Origin: Streptomyces sp. IMTB 2501
GTDB lineage: Bacteria > Actinomycetota > Actinomycetes > Streptomycetales > Streptomycetaceae
Reading direction: 5' to 3'
Assembly: GCF_001953885.1 (NCBI RefSeq)
Contig: NZ_MQUS01000053.1
Coordinates: 1 to 41,993, forward strand
Length of the DNA: 41,993 nucleotides
The notes beneath the pieces are model-generated. The model was given only the letters and a program-made list of their open reading frames with translations. It was not told the DNA's origin and did not search any database. Position 1 is the first letter of the stretch. The number at the start of each line of letters is the position of its first letter. A program made the translations under genes and the position numbers. Below, in pieces: positions 32,639-39,892 of the stretch.

Positions 32639-33877
32639 TCAGTGGAGCAGCACGCCGAGGACCCCAGCGGCACCGACAACGTACGGTTCGGGGATCTTGA
32701 AGCGCCACAGCAGGGCGAGGGTGGTCAGGGCTATGGCGGCGGTGGGGAGGTCGGTGACGGCCTGGCGGGTCAGGACGACCACCGCGCCGCACAGGGCGCC
32801 GCCCGCGGCGGCGGTGGCTCCCGTGACGAACGCCTTGAGCTGGGGGTTGTCGCGGTGGCGGACGAACCAGCGGCCGGGGACGACGACGCCCAGGTAGATG
32901 GGGATGAAGATGGCGACGGTGGCGACGAGAGCGCCGGTGGTGCCGCCGACGAGGTAGCCGATGAAGGCGGCGGTGATGACGACCGGGCCGGGGGTGATCA
33001 GGCCCATCGCCACGGCATCGAGGAACTGTGCCTGGGTGAGCCAGTGGTGCTGGGCGACGACGCCGTCGCGCAGCAGGGGGACGATGGCCAGGCCGGAGCC
33101 GAAGACCAGGGCTCCGGTCTTGAGGAAGAACAGGCCGAGGGAGGCGAGCGTCCCGCCGGAGGCGAGGGCGCCGAGCGTGGTGGAGGCCAGGGGCCAGGCG
33201 GCGATGCCGCGCACGGCTTTGTCCGTGCCGGGGCTCGGGAGCCGGCGCCGCGGAAGGCGCGGGCGCGGCCGGGCGTCCAGGGCGATCATCAGCAGGCCGG
33301 CGCCCACGATGAGGTAGATCGGTTCCCGGCCGGTGAGGGCGGTGGCGGAGAAGACCACCGCGCTGATGGCCCAGGCCCGCCAGTCCTTGCCGTCGGTGAG
33401 ATGGACCAGCTTGTACGCGGCGATGGTGATGATCGCCATGACGGCGGGGGCGATGCCGTAGAAAAGTGCCTGTACGACGCTCAGGCCCGCGTAGTGGGCG
33501 TAGACGGCGGCGACGCCGGTGACCATGAGGAACGACGGGGCGATGAACGCGAGGGCGGTGGCCGCGGCGCCGAGCGCGCCGCGCTTGAGGTAGCCGACCC
33601 ACATGGCGACCTGGGCGGCCAGCGGGCCGGGCATGGTCTGTCCGAGGGCGACGCCGTTGAGGAACTCCTGCTCGGCTATCCAGCCGCGCTTTTCCACCAG
33701 GTCGCGCTGCATGTAGCCGACGACGGCGATGGGGCCGCCGAAGCCGAGGGTGCCCAGGCGCAGGAAATAGCGGAGCACAGCTGCAAAGCCCGGGTCGACC
33801 GGCGCCGTTGCCGTGGCCGGTCCGGGTATCTCACCATTGCCTGCGCTTCCGGGCGTGGTCGTGTCGTCGGAACCCAT
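32639..33877 (-). CDS. chrA: Chromate transporter ChrA
   Basis: A 412-aa two-domain CHR transporter. Each half carries the ChrA signature: FLRLGTLGFGGPIAVVGYMQ with NGVALGQTMPGPLAAQVAMW in the first half, and FLKTGALVFGSGLAIVPLLR with LDAVAMGLITPGPVVITAAF in the second. About 10 membrane segments with a basic linker (DARPRPRLPRRRLPSPG) near residue 210. ChrA exports chromate from the cytoplasm using the proton gradient and confers resistance. It is last in the chrB-type cluster. A copy of the GTAACCATGGTTGCAT site sits 10 bp before its ATG, so it has its own regulated promoter. No Shine-Dalgarno is evident. Confidence 0.93.
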   Translation of the reverse strand: MGSDDTTTPGSAGNGEIPGPATATAPVDPGFAAVLRYFLRLGTLGFGGPIAVVGYMQRDLVEKRGWIAEQEFLNGVALGQTMPGPLAAQVAMWVGYLKRGALGAAATALAFIAPSFLMVTGVAAVYAHYAGLSVVQALFYGIAPAVMAIITIAAYKLVHLTDGKDWRAWAISAVVFSATALTGREPIYLIVGAGLLMIALDARPRPRLPRRRLPSPGTDKAVRGIAAWPLASTTLGALASGGTLASLGLFFLKTGALVFGSGLAIVPLLRDGVVAQHHWLTQAQFLDAVAMGLITPGPVVITAAFIGYLVGGTTGALVATVAIFIPIYLGVVVPGRWFVRHRDNPQLKAFVTGATAAAGGALCGAVVVLTRQAVTDLPTAAIALTTLALLWRFKIPEPYVVGAAGVLGVLLH

Positions 33878-33886
33878 AGCGGCACT

Positions 33887-33902
33887 GTAACCATGGTTGC
33901 AT
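33887..33902 (-). promoter_or_regulatory. Shared 16-bp site upstream of chrA
   Basis: GTAACCATGGTTGCAT with core palindrome AACCATGGTT. An identical copy in the same orientation is at 35348-35363 before chrB. Probable operator for the ChrB-type regulator. Confidence 0.65.
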
Positions 33903-33922
33903 TTTCCCTCAACGGCCGCCGG

Positions 33923-34297
33923 TCAGATGGTGATGACGTTGACCGCCAGCGAGACGAGGGTGGCTAGTGCCCGGGTCTGGGCGTAGCGACGTGGGTCTGC
34001 CGGGAGGCGGACATCGGCGTAGAGGCTGAGGAAAACGTAGGTCAGGACGGGCGCGGCCCAGTCGTTGGCCGAGAAGCTCGGCAGACCGTCGGTGTTCAGC
34101 TGGGTCATGTTCGCGGAGGTCCGCCACAGGTACACCGAAGCCGCAGACAACACGGCGACCGCGGCCATGTCGGCCCACGCGGCCCGCGGAAGCCGCCAGA
34201 CGGCCACTGCCAGTGCGAGGACGCCGGTGATCGCGGCAGTCAGCCCGATGTGGGCGGTGGTGAAGACCTCGGGTGACGAGGCGAGGACGAGTGGCAT
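33923..34297 (-). CDS. Four-helix membrane protein of the chromate cluster
   Basis: A 124-aa integral membrane protein with hydrophobic segments at about residues 14-34 (AHIGLTAAITGVLALAVAVW), 40-58 (WADMAAVAVLSAASVYLW), 75-95 (NDWAAPVLTYVFLSLYADV) and the last 20 residues (TRALATLVSLAVNVITI). No known domain recognised. It lies 22 bp after chrB-C and 45 bp before chrA, all on one strand, so a role in chromate or oxyanion response is inferred from context only. Confidence 0.6.
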   Translation of the reverse strand: MPLVLASSPEVFTTAHIGLTAAITGVLALAVAVWRLPRAAWADMAAVAVLSAASVYLWRTSANMTQLNTDGLPSFSANDWAAPVLTYVFLSLYADVRLPADPRRYAQTRALATLVSLAVNVITI

Positions 34298-34319
34298 GGC
34301 GTGCTCCGGGATGACGTGG

Positions 34320-34751
34320 TCAGGAGGGCTCGCGCCCCAGCAGCATGCCCCGGTGGTGGTACTCGTACAGGCCGTCGAAGAGCGGGCCGGTCAGCTCCAG
34401 GATCCGTTGGTCGTCGCAGATCATGGACAGGCCGCGGAGGATGACGTCCACGCCGGGGGCTTCGGGGGCGTCGTAGCGTTCGTCGTCGAGGTCGGCCTCG
34501 TGGACGATCTCGGCGAGTTTCCACAGCACGGGGTCGGTCAGGTCGTAGTGGCGCAGGATCGTCTCGAAGGAGCAGTCGCCGCCGTGGTGGCCGAGTTCGA
34601 CACCGCGCATGTCGAACGGGGTGGTGCCGTCCGGGACTTCGCCGGGGTCGGTGACGAAGACGAACTCCGCATCCCGGTCGATGTGGTGACGGATGAGCCA
34701 GGCGCACGCGGCCCGGTCGATGTGGATGCCGGCGCGGGTCGCCCACTTCAT
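34320..34751 (-). CDS. chrB: ChrB C-terminal domain protein
   Basis: A 143-aa protein equal to the C-terminal ChrB domain: MKWATRAGIHIDRAACAWLI, then RHHIDRDAEFVFVTDPGEVP and GVELGHHGGDCSFETILRHY, ending LYEYHHRGMLLGREPS. The conserved His and Cys residues (ELGHHGGDCSFE) may bind metal or chromate. ChrB is a chromate-sensing regulator in proteobacteria. Here the two halves are separate genes: ATG 34751 overlaps the stop of the N-terminal half by ATGA. Confidence 0.85.
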   Translation of the reverse strand: MKWATRAGIHIDRAACAWLIRHHIDRDAEFVFVTDPGEVPDGTTPFDMRGVELGHHGGDCSFETILRHYDLTDPVLWKLAEIVHEADLDDERYDAPEAPGVDVILRGLSMICDDQRILELTGPLFDGLYEYHHRGMLLGREPS

Positions 34752-35275
34752 GCGTTCTTCTCCGGGTGGCTTGCGGTCTTCGGTGCTGTGCGGGCTTTGC
34801 CGCCCGGCTCGTCGGCGAGGGCGCGTACGGCGGCGTGGGCGAGGTCGCGTTCGAGAGGCGGGAAGAAGTCACGGCGGCCGATGCGGCGCAGTTCGGCGCG
34901 CAGCTTGCGAACGACGGACGCGACGTTGGGTATGTCGGCGGCCTGGGTCGCCTGGTCGATGACGGCTTGGTACTCCGCGGCGCGGGCCGTGGCCATGGTG
35001 GTGGCCAGCTCGCGTTCCTGGGCGTGGGTCGCGGGCCGGGCGATCCAGATGGAGGCAGTGCCGCCGGCCTCGATCGCCTCGTCGGCGATCCACTCCAACT
35101 GCTCGCGGGTGCGCGCGTCGGCGGGCAGGGCGACCAGACCGTCGGAGATCTGGGCGACGCCGAGGCGCTTGAGCTTGCGCCACAGGGCGATGCGAGGCGT
35201 GGACGGCTCGCGGGGCATCCGGTAGGAGAGCAGGACCCACTCGCCCGGCTCGCGGATCGGAGTGTTAGCGGCCAC
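34748..35275 (-). CDS. chrB: ChrB N-terminal domain protein
   Basis: A 175-aa protein with the ChrB N-terminal fold: EPGEWVLLSYRMPREPSTPR, then IALWRKLKRLGVAQISDGLV-ALP (helix-turn-helix-like) and WIADEAIEAGGTASIWIARP; a helical C-terminus follows (VRKLRAELRRIGRRDFFPP). It probably supplies the DNA-binding part, with the next gene supplying the sensing part. I place the start at GTG 35275, since homology begins a few residues later; upstream readings to 35368 cross the operator. The identical 16-bp site at 35348-35363 lies 73 bp upstream. Confidence 0.82.
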   Translation of the reverse strand: MAANTPIREPGEWVLLSYRMPREPSTPRIALWRKLKRLGVAQISDGLVALPADARTREQLEWIADEAIEAGGTASIWIARPATHAQERELATTMATARAAEYQAVIDQATQAADIPNVASVVRKLRAELRRIGRRDFFPPLERDLAHAAVRALADEPGGKARTAPKTASHPEKNA

Positions 35276-35347
35276 GACGTGTACCGATCCGTGTGGCGGA
35301 TTTTGTCCGGTCCATCGATGCCCCCCACAGCTTGATCCTGAAGAAAC

Positions 35348-35363
35348 GTAACCATGGTTGCAT
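35348..35363 (-). promoter_or_regulatory. Shared 16-bp site upstream of chrB
   Basis: GTAACCATGGTTGCAT, identical to 33887-33902. It lies between the sensor kinase stop and the chrB start. It fits autoregulation by ChrB. Confidence 0.65.
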
Positions 35364-35378
35364 GGCACTCGGGGCCCA

Positions 35379-36461
35379 TCAAGCCGACGCGGGTGGCCGC
35401 GCCAGGGCCGGGAGGGAGATCCAGACCACCGCCCCGCCGTCGAGGTGGTTGAAGGCCCCGTACTCGCCGCCGGCCGCGCGGGCGATGGCGGCTGTAATGG
35501 CCAGTCCCAGGCCGATGCCGGTGGTGCCGCGGGAACGGTCGGCCTGGGTGAAGCGGTCGAAGGCGTGCGGGAGGAAGTCGGGCGGGAAGCCGGGGCCGTG
35601 GTCGCGTACCTCGATACGGATCCGGTCCCCGTCGGGGCGGGCGGTCACTTCGACGGGGCCGCGGCCGTGCTGCTGGGCGTTGTGGACCAGGTTCGTCACC
35701 GCCCGGTCGAGCCGGTCGCTCGGGACGGCGGCGGTCAGTCCGGCGGGGCAGTCGACGGTGATGGCCTTGTCGGGTGAGCCGTTGCGCAGGCGGGCGGCCA
35801 CGCGGTGCAAGAGAGGGGCCAGGTCGGGTACCGCCGACCCGGTCTGCGTCGTGTCCCGGCGGTCGGTGCGGGCGAGCAGCAGCAGGTCTTCGGCGAGCTG
35901 GACGAGCCGTTCGGTCTCTTCGTGGGCGGAGACGAGGGCGGCGTGCAGTTCGGTGGCGTCGCGGGGGTGCCGTAGGGCGAGTTCGATCTCGGTGCGCAGC
36001 AGGCTGAGCGGGGTGCGCAGCTCGTGGCTGGCGTCGGCCACGAAGAGCCGTTCGTGGTCGAGAGCGGTCTGGAGCCGGGTGAGCATGTCGTTGAGGGTGG
36101 TGGCCAGGCGGGCGATCTCGTCTCGGCTGGGCGGGACGTCGAGCCGGTAGTCGGGGGTGTCCTCGGTGACGGCGGCGGCCTGGGTGCGCATGCGCTCCAC
36201 CGGGCGCAGGGCCGCAGCGGCCAGCAGGTAGGCGCCAATGGTGGCGAGCACGAAGACGATGGGCAGCGCGGTGAGCAGTTCGCGCACCAGGTCGTCGAGG
36301 GCCTCCTGCTGGGCCTGGTGAGCGATGCCGGTGGCGGCGCCGTACTCGGCCTGGGACTCGCGGAAGCGGCTGAGAGTCAGGTAGCCGGCGCCAGCCAGGA
36401 CCAGGGCCATCACGGCGGCGAAGATCGCGGTGAGGCGGATGCGGAGCGGGATGCGATTCAT
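35379..36461 (-). CDS. Two-component sensor histidine kinase
   Basis: A 360-aa membrane kinase. Helix 1 at about residues 9-28, a short outside sensor (about 34 residues), helix 2 at about 65-85, then HAMP (LRPVERMRTQAAAVTEDTPD), the H-box ADASHELRTPLSLL (phospho-His near 143), N-box NLVHNAQQHG, and ATP-lid motifs VRDHGPGFPPD and GTTGIGLGLAI. It phosphorylates the response regulator encoded just upstream, with which it overlaps by 4 bp. The tiny sensor loop suggests a signal inside or at the membrane. Signal unknown; the divergent DUF1259 operon is the likely target. Confidence 0.88.
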   Translation of the reverse strand: MNRIPLRIRLTAIFAAVMALVLAGAGYLTLSRFRESQAEYGAATGIAHQAQQEALDDLVRELLTALPIVFVLATIGAYLLAAAALRPVERMRTQAAAVTEDTPDYRLDVPPSRDEIARLATTLNDMLTRLQTALDHERLFVADASHELRTPLSLLRTEIELALRHPRDATELHAALVSAHEETERLVQLAEDLLLLARTDRRDTTQTGSAVPDLAPLLHRVAARLRNGSPDKAITVDCPAGLTAAVPSDRLDRAVTNLVHNAQQHGRGPVEVTARPDGDRIRIEVRDHGPGFPPDFLPHAFDRFTQADRSRGTTGIGLGLAITAAIARAAGGEYGAFNHLDGGAVVWISLPALARPPASA

Positions 36462-37168
36462 GACGTGCCGGGGGTGCTGCGGGTGGTGGTGCGGCCGCCG
36501 TCGCGGCGGATCCGGTATCCGGCGCCGCGGACGGTCTCGACGGCCTGGGTGCCGTAGGGGCGGTCGATCTTGTCGCGGAGGGCCTTGATGTGCGCGTCGA
36601 CCACGTTGGAGCCGGGGCTGGTGCCCAGGTCCCAGCAGTGCTCGACGAGCATGGCACGGGTCAGCACGGTGCCGGGCCGGTGCAGGAGCGCCTCCAGGAG
36701 GGCGTACTCCTTGGCGGTCAGGCAGATCTCCGCATCGCCGCGCCGTACGGTCCGGGTGGCCGGGTCCAGGGACAGGTCTCCGGCGGTGAGGACGGCCGGG
36801 CGTTCGAACGGGCCACGGCGGATCAGCACCCGCAGCCGGGCGAAGAGTTCCTCAAGGCTGAAGGGCTTGGTCAGGTAGTCGTCCGCGCCGCCGTCCAGGC
36901 CGCGCACGCGGTCGGCGACGGCGTCCTTGGCGGTGAGCATCAGCACGGGCAGCCAGGTGCCGCGTCTGCGCAGGCTGGAGCAGACCTCGAAGCCGTCCAA
37001 ACCGGGCAGCATCACGTCCAGCACCATCGCGTCGTAGGCCGCGACGTCGGTGAGGGCGAGGGCCTGGGGGCCGTCAGGGGCCGTGTCGACGGCGTAACCC
37101 TCCTCGGTCAGGGCCCGGCGCAGCAGGTCCCGCATCTTGGGCTCGTCCTCGACCACCAGGATCCGCAT
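36458..37168 (-). CDS. OmpR/PhoB-family response regulator
   Basis: A 236-aa regulator. Receiver domain (residues 1-115): acidic pair in VVEDEPKM, phospho-Asp in DAMVLDVMLPGLDG, Thr in LMLTAKD and Lys in LTKPFS. Winged-helix output (about 130-225): LTAKEYALLEALLHRPGTVL, SNVVDAHIKALRDKI and ETVRGAGYRIR. The start ATG 37168 follows GGGGAAGG; the frame upstream to 37219 would cover the intergenic region. It is coupled with the kinase gene. OmpR-type regulators bind paired direct repeats, and such a pair stands upstream at 37232-37291. Confidence 0.9.
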   Translation of the reverse strand: MRILVVEDEPKMRDLLRRALTEEGYAVDTAPDGPQALALTDVAAYDAMVLDVMLPGLDGFEVCSSLRRRGTWLPVLMLTAKDAVADRVRGLDGGADDYLTKPFSLEELFARLRVLIRRGPFERPAVLTAGDLSLDPATRTVRRGDAEICLTAKEYALLEALLHRPGTVLTRAMLVEHCWDLGTSPGSNVVDAHIKALRDKIDRPYGTQAVETVRGAGYRIRRDGGRTTTRSTPGTS

Positions 37169-37231
37169 CGCACCTTCCCCTCGTCCCGTCGTTGGCCCGC
37201 ACGTCGTCGCGGGGTTCACGATCCCCGCCGC

Positions 37232-37291
37232 TCATGAAGGTGGCATGAAGTCACCCGTTTGTCCCGGTGGCTCTTCATGGCAACTTCATCA
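37232..37291. promoter_or_regulatory. Mirrored CTTCAT direct-repeat boxes between regulator and DUF1259 operon
   Basis: Plus strand 37273-37291 reads CTTCATGGCAACTTCATCA; the complement of 37232-37250 reads CTTCATGCCACCTTCATGA. They agree at 16 of 19 positions. Each holds two CTTCAT units 11 bp apart, the spacing of OmpR/PhoB boxes, one facing each gene. Confidence 0.75.
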
Positions 37292-37355
37292 GGGGTGGGT
37301 TCTCTGACCACATAGGCATCTTCGACTTCGACAACGATCTCGACGAGGAGTGGTC

Positions 37356-38357
37356 ATGTCACCCCGTTCGATCACCAAGCCGGCCGTAGGGACGGCGGCC
37401 GCGCTCCTGCTGGTGACGGGCAGCGGCCTGCTGGCAGGCTGCGGCACCCAGACGAGAAGCGATGCCGGCGGTACGAGCGTGGCCGCGGCGCAAGCCGCCG
37501 TCCAGCCCGGCCGCCTTCAGCAGCCCATGCAGACCACGGACAAGGACTGGAAGCCCGTCGCGGACGCCCTCGGCCGCACCGGAACGCTGATGAAGGGCAC
37601 CGTCTACCACATCGCGCTGCCCCGCAAGGACCTCAAGGTCACCACCGAGGGCATAGCGATCAAGCCGGGCCTGTCGCTCGGCGGCTACGCGAACTTCGCC
37701 AAGTACCACGACGGCACCATGCTCATGGGCGACCTGGTCATCACCGAGGACGAACTGCCCAAGGTCACCGACGCGCTCCAGGCCGCCGGTATCGAGCAGA
37801 CCGCCCTGCACAAGCACCTTCTCCAGCAGTCCCCGGCCGTCTGGTGGACCCACGTCCACGCCATGGGCGACCCGGTGAAACTCGCCCAGGGCCTGAAGTC
37901 CGCGCTCGACGCCACCGCCATCCCGCCCGCCTCGCCGCCTCTGCCCACCCAGCCGCCCATCGCGCTGGACACCGCCGGCATCGACAAGGCGCTCGGCCGC
38001 AAGGGCACTGCGGACGGCGGCATCTACAAGTTCACCGTCGCCCGCAAGCAGGCCGTCAACGACGGCACCCACGTGCTGCCCGCCGCCCTCGGCCTGACCA
38101 CCGGCATCAACTTCCAGCCGCTTGGCGGCAACAAAGCGGCCATCAACGGCGACTTCGTCATGACCGCACCCGAGGTGCAGAAGGTCATCCAGGCACTGCG
38201 GAAGGGGAACATCGACATCGTCGAACTGCACAACCACGCCCTGACCGACCAGCCACGCCTGTTCTACCTGCACTTCTGGGCCACCGCCGACGGAGTCACC
38301 CTCGCCAAGGCCCTGCGCCCGGCCCTGGACGCGACCGCACCGGCACCCGCCTCATGA
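37356..38357 (+). CDS. DUF1259 (LppY/LpqO-type) lipoprotein, two repeats
   Basis: A 333-aa protein. The lipobox is LLAGC near residue 30, so it is anchored outside the membrane. Two DUF1259 copies follow, at about residues 62-190 and 208-330, matching each other: ALGRTGTLMKGTVYHIALPR against ALGRKGTADGGIYKFTVARK, and SPAVWWTHVHAMGDPVKLAQ against QPRLFYLHFWATADGVTLAK. A Pro-rich linker separates them. DUF1259 occurs in mycobacterial LppY/LpqO; function unknown. ATG 37356 has GAGGAG 6 nt upstream. It is first in a three-gene operon and overlaps the next gene by 4 bp. The response-regulator boxes lie 65-125 bp upstream. Confidence 0.85.
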   Translation: MSPRSITKPAVGTAAALLLVTGSGLLAGCGTQTRSDAGGTSVAAAQAAVQPGRLQQPMQTTDKDWKPVADALGRTGTLMKGTVYHIALPRKDLKVTTEGIAIKPGLSLGGYANFAKYHDGTMLMGDLVITEDELPKVTDALQAAGIEQTALHKHLLQQSPAVWWTHVHAMGDPVKLAQGLKSALDATAIPPASPPLPTQPPIALDTAGIDKALGRKGTADGGIYKFTVARKQAVNDGTHVLPAALGLTTGINFQPLGGNKAAINGDFVMTAPEVQKVIQALRKGNIDIVELHNHALTDQPRLFYLHFWATADGVTLAKALRPALDATAPAPAS

Positions 38358-38719
38358 TCGGCTGGGGCCAGGTCGGCTACGGCGCGGCGCTGTCGGCAGC
38401 GTTCGCCGCCGTCCTCATCGTCGCCGCCCGGGGGCGCACCCGAGCGGTGGTCATGACCGGTGCGCTCGCCGCGGCCGTCGGGCCCCTCGCCTGGAACGCC
38501 ATCCTGCGGGCCGCTCACGGGGACCAGTTCCTCACCGACGCGCCCGTACCTGTCTTCCCCATCAGTTGGCAGGACACCGGCTCCGGCGTCTTCACGCTGG
38601 CCGCCGCATCCCTCGGCTACGGACTCGGCCCACTGGCCACGCAGCCGAGCCGCAGCAGCATCCGCTATGCACTTCTGGCCGCTGTTGCGGCCCTGCTCGT
38701 CGACATCTACTTGTATTGA
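38354..38719 (+). CDS. Four-helix membrane protein of the DUF1259 operon
   Basis: A 121-aa membrane protein: helices at about residues 6-26 (VGYGAALSAAFAAVLIVAA), 31-50 (AVVMTGALAAAVGPLAWNAI), 77-92 (GVFTLAAASLGYGLGPLA) and 103-119 (YALLAAVAALLVDIYLY). The ATG overlaps the DUF1259 stop (ATGA), which indicates translational coupling. Family unknown; probably a membrane partner of the lipoprotein and beta-propeller proteins. Confidence 0.7.
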   Translation: MIGWGQVGYGAALSAAFAAVLIVAARGRTRAVVMTGALAAAVGPLAWNAILRAAHGDQFLTDAPVPVFPISWQDTGSGVFTLAAASLGYGLGPLATQPSRSSIRYALLAAVAALLVDIYLY

Positions 38720-38792
38720 CATGGCCCGGTCGTCCCACTGCTGCCGCCCGGACGACCGGACCGCTTCACCACCGACCCCGGAAAGCCCACAC

Positions 38793-39836
38793 ATGATCCG
38801 TCGCCTCAACCCCCGCGCCCTGCTGGCCCTGACCGCCGGTTTGATCCTCGCGGTCGCCGCCGCCGTGGCTGGCGTATTGCTCACCCGGGGCGGCGACCAG
38901 CCACCCAGGACAGCGTTGCCGCTCCGCCAGGTGAAGGAGATCGCCCTGCCGGGCGACAGCTCCCGATTCGACTACGCAAGCCTCGATTCCGGCCGCGGCC
39001 TGCTGTTCATCGCCCACCTCGGCGCGAGCCAGGTCATCGAGGTGGACACCCACGCGGACAAGGTCGTACGGACCATCGACGACCTGCCCGGCGTTCACGG
39101 CGTCCTCGTCGTCCCCGCCCTGCACCGGGTATACGCCACCGCCAGTGACGCGAACCAGGTCGCCGCCATCGACGAGACCACCGGCAAGGTCCTGCACCGC
39201 AGCCCCACCAGCGGCACCCCGGACGGACTGGCCTACGACCCCTTGCACAACACTGTGTGGACCACCAACGAGTCCGGCGGCTCGGAGACCGTCGTGGACG
39301 CCAACACGGGAGCCGTACGCGGCACCGTCATCCTGGGCGGCGAGGCCGGCAACGTCGCCTACGACCCCACCACCCGGCAGATGCTCGTCGACGTCCAGAC
39401 CCACAACGAACTCGCCGTCATCGACCCGACCAACCTCCACATCACCCGCCGAGTGCCCCTGCCCGGCTGCGACCACGACCACGGCCTCACCCTCGATCCC
39501 GCCGACCGGCTCGCCTTCGTCGCCTGCGACGGCAACGCCCGCCTGCTCACCATGGATCTCACCACCTGGCGCGTCACCGGCACCGACCAGGTCGGCCAGG
39601 ACCCCGACGTCCTCGCCTACGACCCCACCGCCCGCCACCTCTACGTCGCCGCCGAGTCCGGCTGGGTCACCACCGCCGACAACCGCAACCGGCACCTGAC
39701 CGTCACCGGCCGTGCCCACCTCGCCGACGGCGCCCATGTCGTCGCCGCCGACCCCACCACCCACCTCAGCTACTACCCCGTCCCGCACGGCTCCGGCGGG
39801 CACCCGGCCCTCCTCGTCTACCGACCCTCGTCGTGA
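38793..39836 (+). CDS. Membrane-anchored YncE-like beta-propeller protein
   Basis: A 347-aa protein with an N-terminal anchor or signal helix (LLALTAGLILAVAAAVAGVL) and then repeated blades of about 42 residues with the YncE/YVTN pattern: VIEVDTHADKVVRTIDDLPG, VAAIDETTGKVLHRSPTSGT, TVVDANTGAVRGTVILGGEA, LAVIDPTNLHITRRVPLPGC. This is a seven-bladed propeller outside the membrane, typically a ligand- or metal-binding scaffold. It is the last gene of the operon, 73 bp after the membrane protein. No enzyme residues are apparent. The paired cysteines PGCDHDHG and VACDGN are next to His residues, a possible metal site. Confidence 0.82.
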   Translation: MIRRLNPRALLALTAGLILAVAAAVAGVLLTRGGDQPPRTALPLRQVKEIALPGDSSRFDYASLDSGRGLLFIAHLGASQVIEVDTHADKVVRTIDDLPGVHGVLVVPALHRVYATASDANQVAAIDETTGKVLHRSPTSGTPDGLAYDPLHNTVWTTNESGGSETVVDANTGAVRGTVILGGEAGNVAYDPTTRQMLVDVQTHNELAVIDPTNLHITRRVPLPGCDHDHGLTLDPADRLAFVACDGNARLLTMDLTTWRVTGTDQVGQDPDVLAYDPTARHLYVAAESGWVTTADNRNRHLTVTGRAHLADGAHVVAADPTTHLSYYPVPHGSGGHPALLVYRPSS

Positions 39837-39892
39837 GCCTGGTCTGAGAGCCACCGGCTCGTCGTACGACAGGAAGACGGCGTCGAACAGGC

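Noticed and set aside
32609..33967. A 452-residue plus-strand frame opposite chrA
   Set aside because: Gly/Asp/Glu-rich composition is the mirror of the membrane-protein codons; ChrA on the minus strand is unmistakable.
34240..36657. An 805-residue open frame on the minus strand
   Set aside because: It overlaps chrB, the kinase and part of the regulator in another frame and is a Pro/Arg/Ala-rich shadow.
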